Position numbers and translations under genes: made by a program. A stretch of 64,000 nucleotides of DNA from positions 1 to 64,000 of the forward strand of contig JABSRB010000031.1 of the NCBI GenBank assembly GCA_013215375.1, written 5' to 3'. Shown here one piece after another: positions 18,714 to 27,129 of the stretch. Source of the stretch: Oceanospirillaceae bacterium (GTDB taxonomy: Bacteria > Pseudomonadota > Gammaproteobacteria > Pseudomonadales > Balneatricaceae). The notes beneath the pieces were generated by a model, which saw only the letters and a program-made list of their open reading frames with translations, was not told the origin of the DNA and searched no databases. The number at the start of each line of letters is the position of its first letter. The first letter of the stretch is position 1.

Positions 18714-21700
18714 ATGGCTGATTTTAAAAGCACCTTACAAAAATATTTAAAAGCTGAAATCGCCTTATCAGAGGTCGAGAGAGTATTAATTGATACCCTG
18801 CAACAACAGCCTAAATACGCGACGGTCATCACCCAAGGGCTTAAAAAACTCGCCGAAAAAGGTGGATTAAGTGCCAGTGATGCCCAACAATTGCTCGATG
18901 TTATCGACCAGCTGCCTGCTGTCCAATCACACCCATCTACAGCTAGTGACGAAGATAAAACCCGTATTGGCATTTCTCGTATTGATAACGATAGTACCCG
19001 ACTCTCTAATCAAGATGATGATAAAACCCGTGTAGCACCCTCTGAGCCCCCCGTTGCCCAAGATGATGATCGTACTAAAATCACTTCGCTGACAAGCTCA
19101 AACACTCAAGCCACCAGCAGCTCTGCCTTTAATACTTATACTGGCAGCACCACTGGCTGGAGCAAACCTTTTGCCGAGGGCGATGATCAACACATCACTA
19201 TCGGCAGCGTGCTTAAAGACCGTTTCCGGCTGATTGAGTTTATCGGTGCTGGCGGCATGGGAGATGTCTATATTGCAGAAGACAGCATCCTTATTGAAGC
19301 GGATGACATAGAAACTACCGTCGCCATTAAAGTCTTAAATAAAGAATTTCGCGATCATCCTGAATCTTTTCGGGCCATGCAGCGCGAAGCACGTAAGACC
19401 ATGGATTTAGCGCACCCGAACATCGTCAATGTTTTTTCCTTCGAGCGCGATAGAGCCAATGCTTTTATGGTGATGGAGCTAATGCGCGGAGATCCATTAG
19501 ACAAAGCGATAAAAAGCCATCCCTATGGCTTCACTACCAAAGAGGTTGAACATTATGTCAGCGGTATGGGTGAAGCGCTCAAATACGCCCATCACAAGGG
19601 CGTTATCCACTGCGATTTCAAACCCAGCAATATTTTTATCGATCAAGACACCATCAAAGTCTTCGATTTTGGTATCGCCAGAGCCGCCAGCAACGGCCCA
19701 CTCAAACACAAGAATGATTCTTTTGATGCCGGAGACTTAGGCGCTTACACTGAGAACTATGCCTCTATCGAACTGATAGAGCGCGATGCCGATGCAGACC
19801 CAAAAGACGACATTTATGCCTTGGGCTGCATCACCTACGAGCTGCTTACGGGCAAGCACCCTTTTTTAATTAACGGTAAAAAGACTTCATCCAAAAAAGC
19901 TTTGGCTAAAAATCTAAAGCCGGCACGCATTAAGAAAATAAATCGCCGCCAGTGGCAGGCGTTACAAGGGGCGCTGGCCCTTAAGAAAGAACACAGAATC
20001 CCCTCGGTGGAGCTATTTTTAAATGGTTTCTTACAAAAGAATCACGCCACTGGTTTTTTCAGTCAATGGTTTGCCTGGCCACTGATTGGTATCGTCTCAG
20101 CTTCTGCTGCCTATTTACCGGTAACTAACTGGCTGACACAAAACGCTATCGATGAATTTTCCCTTAAGTTACAGACACTGCCCAACGAAGACATAGCCCT
20201 GGAGATCACTCGCTTTGAAATGTTAGACGACAGTCTTAAAGAGAAGTATTTAGGCAACCAAAAAGTGAAAAATGCGTTATTGAGTTACTTCAAAAAAAGC
20301 ATCCAAGAAAACGCCAGTAATCATCAATACCTTGAAACAGCGAGGCTGCAAGCACAAGCGCAGGATATTTTCGAAAACTCCGCCGAGAGCGACATCATCT
20401 CGCTGACTATTATCGAAGTGGAGAAAGAGCGTAAAATTCAGCTCAACCAACTCAATGACCAACTAAATAGCATCTTAGCACTGCCGCTCAATCAACTGCT
20501 CGGTAGTATTAAAAGCGTAGAGCAATGGCGCAACACGCTGAACAAGCTAGAGCCCGATAGCGACAAACTACAAGATCAGCGCCTGCAAATAAAATTTCAA
20601 GATGCCATTAGCGAATACTCTGGGCAACAACAATTTAAAACCGCCAAAGTACTGCTCGATAAAGCCAGCCATTATTTTGGTAAAACTTTAGATTTGAAAA
20701 ACTTAGCTTATACCCTGCAACAGCAACAGCGCAGTTTTGAGCAACAACAGCAACAACAAACATTAGTGACAATCCTATCAGAGCTGCTAACGGATGACTT
20801 TAACCTTGCATCACTAACATCTGCCGAGCAAGACATCGTCGCTTTAAGAGCGCTAAATTCCGCGCATCCGCTGCTAGTTGAGTTAGACGCACTTACCAAA
20901 GCGCTGCTGCAGGGCCACTTAGATGAGCTGTTACAGTCCCAGCAATGGGATCAGGCACTATCAAATATTAGGCAGTATCAATGGGCATTGAACAAATATA
21001 GCAAGCGCCAGCTTGAACAGCAGATATACGCTGCCAAAGAAGGACAAAATAGTAAAGTTGAGCAACTGGTCGCCGCCATAGATGCCGCTATCCAAGCGCG
21101 CCGATTAACCGGCGAAGACAGTACACAATTATTGTTTAGCCAGTTAGAGCAACAAACTGAAGATGCCAATATTCTACAAGAGGCACAGCAGGGCATTACC
21201 CAAGCTTGGCTTAAAAGCATCTTGCAAGCGCGCGCTAATCAAGATTGGGACAGTGCTAATGACTTAATAATACAAGCTAAAAAGTCCCTTGCGGTATCTG
21301 AGCACCCATTACTCGATCGGCAACAACAAAGCGTTGCCCAAGCCAAAAACTTGTTTGAGCAACAACAAGCCGCAGCACAAGCGTTATTAGCCGAGCAGCA
21401 AAAAGCACAGACACAAGCAAAGCTGATCGCTGCCAAGGCGCTAGCACTCCAAGCGCAAACACAAACAGAGATCACCGAGCTCAGCACCGAGTTTGCGGCA
21501 ATAGTCGCCGATCAAAACTTGTCGATATCAGCCAGTCGTAAAGCATTGCGCCTGATAGAACAGATCAAAGCACTGGATAACAAAAATACCCTGATCACCA
21601 CGGGTAAGTCGCAGCTTCTGGATCGTTATTTGAGCGATGCTAAAACACATTTTGATGCACAACGTGTCCAGAGCGCCCTGCAATTAAGTCGTGAGGGATT

Positions 21701-24425
21701 ACGTATATTCCCAAATGATGCGCAGTTAATCGCGCAAATTGCGCAGACCAGCCTAGTTATCGAGCAACAACAAGCAGAACAAGAGCAGCGTTTATTAACC
21801 AAGCAAGCAGAGCTTGATAACAACATAGACAAACTGTTAATCGACATTGATGACGCCGCACAAGCCGCCACTTTTGAGGGTGCTAACAGCACCCAAATAC
21901 TCTTCGCTGAATTACAGAGCTTGAGCCAAACCCCCACTGTATTGCAAGAGGCTCAAGAGGCCATTACACAGGGCTGGTTAAGCGCGATATTCAAAGCGCG
22001 TAGTGCGCAACAGTGGCAACAGGGCGAAGATTTACTCAATGCGGCAAAAATAGCGCTCCCTCAGAGTGCCCAAGAGAGCCTACAAATAGAGCAAGGCAAA
22101 CTAGCAGAGGCTAAACAGCGTTTCGCTGAACGCGCTGATGCAGAGCAACAATTACTAGCGGAGCAACAAAAGGCCGCGCAAATACAAGCCCAACTCGCTG
22201 CTCAAAAACAGCAACTGACAACAGAGATTGATGCGTTAAAACAACAATTTGACAATTATTTATCCAACTCCGAATTATCTATCACCAACACCCGTAGAGC
22301 ACTTAACATACTCGATCAGCTAGCCGCTTTAGACAGAGATAACCCGGCAATAGAGCAAGGTCAACAGCAGTTAATAGATAGTTATTTGTCACGCTCGACA
22401 CAACACCGCCAGGGCGCCGAATTAGTACAAGCACTTAAATTGATGGAAGATGGCTTGCGTATTTTCCCGCAAAGCGAACAGCTGCAATCCCAGCGAGATT
22501 CCCTACAAACCCAGCTTTATCAAGAGAATTTAGATCGCCAAGAGTCCGAAGTTAATCAGTTATTGATCAGTGTTGAGCAGTTGATCGATAATAGTTTAGA
22601 GCAGGCTAATAGTGTCGCCGCCATCGACCAAGTGTTAGATAACATTGAATCGGCAGGTGGGAGTGAACTGCAACTTAAAGGGGTCAAAAGTCAGGCGGCG
22701 ATCGGCTATTTAAACTTATCTAAACAATACACGGGCGAAAATCGCTTTGCTGAGGCGCAAAACGCCTTAACTTCGGCCAAGCGCTTTGATCCGACACTGG
22801 CAAGTATTAGCTTACAGCAAGCAGCCATAGAGCGCGGACAAACCGCCCACGCTAAGCAGCAACTAAATCGTAAACAGCAGGCCATCGTCAATGGTGTAAA
22901 ACAGAGCTTTGATACCCAAATCAGTGCCAATGACATTCGCAAAGCGATTATTAGCTTCAAACAACTGCAAAAAATCCTCGCCCCCGATGATGCCTTTATT
23001 GTAGAACAAGGCCCCGCTGCCATTGTCGGTGCCTATGTCAGACTGACCGATCAAATGGTAAAACGTGATCGTTACACCAATGCCATAAAATTACTGCAAG
23101 GTGCCCGCAAATATGCCCTTGACCCAAACAGCATCGATGACAAACAAAAGAGCTATGAACTGGCACGAAATATATATTTAATCAACGCGGCGACCACGAA
23201 CATAAAAACCACTGAGCTGCGTAAAACCAAACAGCTATTAAATAGCATTAAACCCGAGCTAGAGACTGCCCGCTGGAATAAATTAGATGCTGCACTGCAA
23301 AATGCTATTGCCTTGCGCATTGCACAGTGGCAAAGCAGACGGCCAAACAGTGCTAAACAATTACTGACACTCGCCCTAGAGTTATTCCCCAATAGCACCA
23401 AAATCAGAACGTTAAGTGCTACAAAATCCACGGCTGACACTGGGGAAGAAAACTTAGTCCCTGAGCCTGAAACAACTCCTGATACGCCCATCAAAGAACC
23501 GGTGACAGTTTTTGACGCATTGGAAAGCAAGATTACTCAAAGTGCTAAATCCACCGCCAAGCTGCTAAAAGCTAAACAAGATCTAAATCGAATACGCAGC
23601 AAGCTAAGTAAAGAGCAATACACCAGATTAGATAACAATATCATTGCCAAAATCTCCCCTTTGCTGGAAAACGCAGTCAGTGGTAATTCTAAAAACGCCC
23701 AGCTGTGGCTCAACAAATCTAAAGCTTATTGGCCTAGAGCCAAGCCTATCCAACAAATATCCATCGCCGCGAAAAAACCGGTCAAAGTAGCGGTTTCCAC
23801 CAGTGGCGGCATTGCCTGTACCGCCAGTCTTGCGGGCCGGGGCAGCAAGCGCAGCTCAGTATGTTATGACAGTGTTAATGGCACTAAGACTCCCTACATG
23901 ATTGTCGTTCCCAGTGGGGGCAGCGGCCCTTTTGCCATCAGTAAGTTCGAAATAGCCAAACAAGACTACAACCTATTTTGTAAGACCAGCGGTGCCTGTG
24001 GCGGCTTGAGCGGCAACGTCAAAAAGCCAGCCGTAGGCATCAGTATTGGCAGAATGAAACAATACGCCGCTTGGCTCACCACCACTACCGGACACAATTA
24101 CAGACTGCCCTCTTCTTCCCAGTGGTTACACGCGGCGAAAGCAACCGGCGCTAGACAGCCGAAAAACTTTAATTGCCGCCTAAAACAGGGCAGTAAAATA
24201 CTAAAGGGTAAATCACTCAAAGATGTATTTTCCGGCACGGGTAACAGCTGGGGCTTAGTCAATTATTTGGGCAACGCACAAGAGGTCGTCCGAGCAGGTG
24301 GCGGCTATGCAGCCCTTGGCGGTAACTATACCGTCTCTATGTCTAAATGTAGCGTCAATTTAAAATCATCGGCACCGAACGGTGGCAACAAGCAAACCGG
24401 GTTTAGAGTAGTAAGGAGCCTATAA
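18714..24425 (+). CDS. Giant PpkA-like Ser/Thr kinase with periplasmic coiled coil and FGE-like domain
   Basis: Transmembrane Hanks-type kinase, 1903 residues, expected to start the T6SS threonine-phosphorylation cascade. Order: N-terminal region with four D/E-rich T motifs (T83, T95, T105, T121 in DKTR, DSTR, DDKTR, DDRTK); kinase domain about 165-440 with glycine loop GAGGMGDVY (from 178), catalytic HCDFKPSN (D301) and DFG (318-320); one membrane helix near 450-472; a Gln/Ala-rich coiled-coil region with a tandem duplication of about 256 residues (units starting near 782 and 1038, plus a partial third); and a C-terminal formylglycine-generating-enzyme-like domain (about 1690-1903; SKFEIAKQDYNLFC, YRLPSSSQWLHAA, GFRVVRSL). 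The region between kinase and C-terminal domain has no cysteine, while the last domain has six, which fits an oxidising periplasm. Only one Cys lies near the usual FGE active site, so catalysis is doubtful. Neighbours: phosphatase upstream, small membrane gene 2 bp downstream. Confidence 0.9.
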   Translation: MADFKSTLQKYLKAEIALSEVERVLIDTLQQQPKYATVITQGLKKLAEKGGLSASDAQQLLDVIDQLPAVQSHPSTASDEDKTRIGISRIDNDSTRLSNQDDDKTRVAPSEPPVAQDDDRTKITSLTSSNTQATSSSAFNTYTGSTTGWSKPFAEGDDQHITIGSVLKDRFRLIEFIGAGGMGDVYIAEDSILIEADDIETTVAIKVLNKEFRDHPESFRAMQREARKTMDLAHPNIVNVFSFERDRANAFMVMELMRGDPLDKAIKSHPYGFTTKEVEHYVSGMGEALKYAHHKGVIHCDFKPSNIFIDQDTIKVFDFGIARAASNGPLKHKNDSFDAGDLGAYTENYASIELIERDADADPKDDIYALGCITYELLTGKHPFLINGKKTSSKKALAKNLKPARIKKINRRQWQALQGALALKKEHRIPSVELFLNGFLQKNHATGFFSQWFAWPLIGIVSASAAYLPVTNWLTQNAIDEFSLKLQTLPNEDIALEITRFEMLDDSLKEKYLGNQKVKNALLSYFKKSIQENASNHQYLETARLQAQAQDIFENSAESDIISLTIIEVEKERKIQLNQLNDQLNSILALPLNQLLGSIKSVEQWRNTLNKLEPDSDKLQDQRLQIKFQDAISEYSGQQQFKTAKVLLDKASHYFGKTLDLKNLAYTLQQQQRSFEQQQQQQTLVTILSELLTDDFNLASLTSAEQDIVALRALNSAHPLLVELDALTKALLQGHLDELLQSQQWDQALSNIRQYQWALNKYSKRQLEQQIYAAKEGQNSKVEQLVAAIDAAIQARRLTGEDSTQLLFSQLEQQTEDANILQEAQQGITQAWLKSILQARANQDWDSANDLIIQAKKSLAVSEHPLLDRQQQSVAQAKNLFEQQQAAAQALLAEQQKAQTQAKLIAAKALALQAQTQTEITELSTEFAAIVADQNLSISASRKALRLIEQIKALDNKNTLITTGKSQLLDRYLSDAKTHFDAQRVQSALQLSREGLRIFPNDAQLIAQIAQTSLVIEQQQAEQEQRLLTKQAELDNNIDKLLIDIDDAAQAATFEGANSTQILFAELQSLSQTPTVLQEAQEAITQGWLSAIFKARSAQQWQQGEDLLNAAKIALPQSAQESLQIEQGKLAEAKQRFAERADAEQQLLAEQQKAAQIQAQLAAQKQQLTTEIDALKQQFDNYLSNSELSITNTRRALNILDQLAALDRDNPAIEQGQQQLIDSYLSRSTQHRQGAELVQALKLMEDGLRIFPQSEQLQSQRDSLQTQLYQENLDRQESEVNQLLISVEQLIDNSLEQANSVAAIDQVLDNIESAGGSELQLKGVKSQAAIGYLNLSKQYTGENRFAEAQNALTSAKRFDPTLASISLQQAAIERGQTAHAKQQLNRKQQAIVNGVKQSFDTQISANDIRKAIISFKQLQKILAPDDAFIVEQGPAAIVGAYVRLTDQMVKRDRYTNAIKLLQGARKYALDPNSIDDKQKSYELARNIYLINAATTNIKTTELRKTKQLLNSIKPELETARWNKLDAALQNAIALRIAQWQSRRPNSAKQLLTLALELFPNSTKIRTLSATKSTADTGEENLVPEPETTPDTPIKEPVTVFDALESKITQSAKSTAKLLKAKQDLNRIRSKLSKEQYTRLDNNIIAKISPLLENAVSGNSKNAQLWLNKSKAYWPRAKPIQQISIAAKKPVKVAVSTSGGIACTASLAGRGSKRSSVCYDSVNGTKTPYMIVVPSGGSGPFAISKFEIAKQDYNLFCKTSGACGGLSGNVKKPAVGISIGRMKQYAAWLTTTTGHNYRLPSSSQWLHAAKATGARQPKNFNCRLKQGSKILKGKSLKDVFSGTGNSWGLVNYLGNAQEVVRAGGGYAALGGNYTVSMSKCSVNLKSSAPNGGNKQTGFRVVRSL

Positions 24426-24427
24426 CT

Positions 24428-25087
24428 ATGCCAAATAAATTATCATTACTGTGTAAGTATTATGCGATAGGTGACATTGATTTTGCCAGCTACCGAGAGC
24501 AACGCGCCAAGGTCATTCACAACCTTTTGACTGAACATGCGGACCAAACTCGCCCTTTGATTAACCAGCTACCGGAAGTCGGTGAAGACACTACTTTGCG
24601 CGACCCAAAACCCATGACAAAGATTACTGATTCAGCGATGCACGCCGAAATGTTAGCGACAGCGCCTAAAACTAAGCAGGAATCTGTCAGTAAAGGGTTG
24701 AAAACTTCACATAAAATTTTAATCGTATCAGTGATCTTATTGATCATTGGATCGATTAGCCTTATTGCCAATCAACTCTCTAATACTGATAACCTGATAG
24801 ATCCAACCAAACCTATTAGCGATAACCGCCAGGCACAAACCCCGCTTACAGCTGAATTATACAAATTAATCAATCAAAAAAGTTGGTGGAGTCACGCGCA
24901 GATTAAGCAATTTATTTTAATTTGGGACAATGCCAGCAGCACGCAGTTACAAAACTTGCGCTTAGACAACCGCTACAGCCAACTAATGTCAGACATCCTC
25001 GCTTACGAAGCCCTACCCGATGAGCTAAACGAAAACACCAAACAGGCACTTGCCGCCTTAAAAAGTAGAGTACAGAAAAATTATTAA
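24428..25087 (+). CDS. Single-pass membrane protein of unknown function, coupled to the kinase gene
   Basis: A 219-residue protein I do not recognise. It begins 2 bp after the kinase stop, with AAGGAGCC ahead of the ATG, so it is almost certainly co-translated with the kinase. Residues 1-35 (LLCKYYAIGDIDFASYREQR) look like a short helical SHOCT-like motif. Residues 53-59 (EDTTLRD) give threonines in acidic surroundings like those in the kinase and TssL. One membrane helix follows at about 97-115 (ILIVSVILLIIGSISLI), then a C-terminal domain of about 100 residues. That predicts N-terminus in the cytoplasm and C-terminus in the periplasm, the same topology as the kinase. It may be a kinase partner or substrate; this is inference from position and topology. 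Confidence 0.7.
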   Translation: MPNKLSLLCKYYAIGDIDFASYREQRAKVIHNLLTEHADQTRPLINQLPEVGEDTTLRDPKPMTKITDSAMHAEMLATAPKTKQESVSKGLKTSHKILIVSVILLIIGSISLIANQLSNTDNLIDPTKPISDNRQAQTPLTAELYKLINQKSWWSHAQIKQFILIWDNASSTQLQNLRLDNRYSQLMSDILAYEALPDELNENTKQALAALKSRVQKNY

Positions 25088-25224
25088 CTGAAAAAACGCA
25101 AAAATATAATAGGCGAGGTTCGCTACTGATCAAACCATAGGTTTAGCGTACAAAACGCGAACCAGTAGCATCACTGCGCCTAGCATTTACTTGAAAAATA
25201 TCAAATTCACAAATATGGACATTT

Positions 25225-26379
25225 ATGAATACTAAAAAATTATTATCTATCTTAGCTTTTTTAACATTAACAGCCTGTAATGGCGGATCTGAATCGAAGA
25301 CTGCAGAGATTATCGAAGTCTTCGAGCCTGTACTAATTTCCTCGATCAATTTTATTGACGAGAAATTTGAAGAGTGTGTTTTAAAATACGGCGTTGAATA
25401 TGTTCATGAGTTGTTAGAACTAAAATGTGTTAATCTCGGCATAGAATTCACCGATGGTTTAGAGCACTTTACCTCCCTAACAACTCTGCACGTTGGCTAT
25501 AATAAGATTACTAGCATTGACTTATCCAAAAACATTGCTTTAACAGAATTATATTTAGCAGGAGAAGAGCTGCCTTATGTAGACCTATCTCACAACAATG
25601 CTATTACTAAACTAGAACTTGTACTACCAGATTTAAATGGTTTTGATTTGAGTCAATTTCCAGTCATTGAATCAATTTACCTAAGATCAAGCACCAAACC
25701 GGTAAGTTTCGATTTATCCAATAGTCCGACTTTAATTAGAGTTAATTTAGCTAATAATTCATTAACTAGTTTAAATGTAACTGATAACCCAGTTCTAAAA
25801 ATTCTAGAGCTATCTGGTAATGATTTATCTTCGCTAGATCTCGCTAAAAATCCAGAATTAGAAGAGCTAAATATTGCTTCTAATAATTTCACGAACTTAG
25901 GTGTAACCAGCAACCTGAAACTCGTTTCATTAACTGCTTATAACAACCCTTTATTGTCTTGGCATATATCAAATAATTTAGCTTTAGAGAAATTCTCGTC
26001 TTCTGAACATGATTTAACCAGCATCGACATATCAAACAACAAATCATTAAAATATTTATATATATATAAAACGAAGTTACAGGAGATTGACGTCTCAGAG
26101 AATACAGAGCTGATCAAATTATGGCTGTATTCTAATCAATTGAGTGACATTATCTTAGACTCGAACTTAACACTTACCTCTCTCTACCTTTCGGATAACA
26201 TGTTTACAACAATTGATATTTCTAATGCTCTTGATTTAGACAGTCTATATATACATAACAGCCCATTAACTGGCATTGATGTATCGGCAAATACTAAACT
26301 CACAAGATTTGTTGTTGATGCCATTGTTCCATGTATAGGAGTAACCATCTGTAGTATAAGAGAAGATTCATTATTCTAA
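25225..26379 (+). CDS. Leucine-rich-repeat lipoprotein, copy 2
   Basis: A 384-residue paralogue of the gene at 17209. It has a signal peptide with lipobox L-T-A-C followed by NGGSES, a conserved cap segment (INFIDEKFEECVLKYGVEY), about 13 leucine-rich repeats of roughly 21 residues (for example LTSIDLSKNIALTELYL) and a C-terminal cysteine pair (CIGVTIC). It is shorter than copy 1 by several repeats and the repeats have diverged strongly, so it is an old or fast-evolving duplication. It stands 137 bp after the small membrane gene, closing the kinase block that copy 1 opens. Outer-membrane anchoring and ligand binding are expected from the architecture; the ligand is unknown. Confidence 0.75.
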   Translation: MNTKKLLSILAFLTLTACNGGSESKTAEIIEVFEPVLISSINFIDEKFEECVLKYGVEYVHELLELKCVNLGIEFTDGLEHFTSLTTLHVGYNKITSIDLSKNIALTELYLAGEELPYVDLSHNNAITKLELVLPDLNGFDLSQFPVIESIYLRSSTKPVSFDLSNSPTLIRVNLANNSLTSLNVTDNPVLKILELSGNDLSSLDLAKNPELEELNIASNNFTNLGVTSNLKLVSLTAYNNPLLSWHISNNLALEKFSSSEHDLTSIDISNNKSLKYLYIYKTKLQEIDVSENTELIKLWLYSNQLSDIILDSNLTLTSLYLSDNMFTTIDISNALDLDSLYIHNSPLTGIDVSANTKLTRFVVDAIVPCIGVTICSIREDSLF

Positions 26380-26505
26380 ATAATTAGTTTAATTGGCTGT
26401 TTATGAAACAGTAAAACAACTATCTATATCACCTGAAACAAGCAATGTTCTTTCTTTGAATTAAATTGATCGGTGCTTGTTAATATTGCTAGGATGATTT
26501 CAAAG

Positions 26506-26527
26506 CGCTCCCAAAAATTTGGGAGCG
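26506..26527 (+). terminator. Perfect hairpin after the second LRR lipoprotein gene
   Basis: CGCTCCCAAA (26506-26515) and TTTGGGAGCG (26518-26527) form a perfect 10 bp stem. It lies 126 bp after the LRR stop, between two convergent transcription units. There is no long T run on the plus strand, so termination efficiency is uncertain. A second, weaker inverted repeat (AGCGACT 26594-26600, AGTCGCT 26613-26619) sits just beyond the end of the PAAR gene and may end that transcript. Confidence 0.6.
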
Positions 26528-26645
26528 AATTGGTATTAAACAACGAGTGTCATTTTGATAAAACAATAATACGAGAAGATATTAAACGAGGGGAGCGACT
26601 TAACCTAAAGGCAGTCGCTTAGTGAAGAAGTTATCGCTGCTATAA

Positions 26646-26933
26646 CTAACCGATATTAACAGTGCCGCTACCGCTAGAGACGGATCCGCCGCAACTGATA
26701 CCATCACCTACACGTGCCGCAGGTCTGTTGTTGATAAACACTGTTGATGATCCACCGGCAATGCCTCTGCCATGAGGCGGGCAATCTTTACAGCCGTGTG
26801 GAGATAGTCCATCGCCTGTTCGTGCTGCTGGCAACCCATCGATTATTACATCTCCACTGCCAGAGGTGATAGAAGTAGGAGGAAAGCAGCCGTGACCGCT
26901 GCCTGAATCTGATGCTCTCGCCGCACTTGGCAT
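26646..26933 (-). CDS. PAAR-domain T6SS spike-tip protein
   Basis: Small PAAR protein that caps the VgrG spike and can sharpen it or carry an effector. The ATG at 26933 has AAAGGGA eight bases ahead and gives 95 residues: MPSAARASD, then the repeats GSGDVIIDGLPAARTGD, HGCKDCPPHGRG and GSSTVFINNRPAARVGD, all standard for the PAAR family with Cys/His metal ligands. There is no toxin extension. The in-frame start at 26957 is less likely. It is convergent to the LRR gene and has no vgrG beside it, so its VgrG partner must be encoded elsewhere. Confidence 0.94.
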   Translation of the reverse strand: MPSAARASDSGSGHGCFPPTSITSGSGDVIIDGLPAARTGDGLSPHGCKDCPPHGRGIAGGSSTVFINNRPAARVGDGISCGGSVSSGSGTVNIG

Positions 26934-27129
26934 ATTTAAATTCCCTTTCAAATACAAATAAATTTATGGGGCGATAATAACATAAAAAAACTACGTAGGC
27001 TGAGATCTGTCATTTAAACGCATGAATAGGAAATAGCCTTCCTTATCAAGCTTATAAGCCCTTTTGCAAATAACCATCTACTGCTGTCATGTACTCTGCG
27101 CTGCGTAAAATGTCTCTTTCAACTCACAC

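Noticed and set aside
17209-26379. Reading the LRR lipoproteins as T6SS effector-immunity proteins
   Set aside because: No toxin domain accompanies them and both carry lipoprotein signals; a sensor or binding role fits better.
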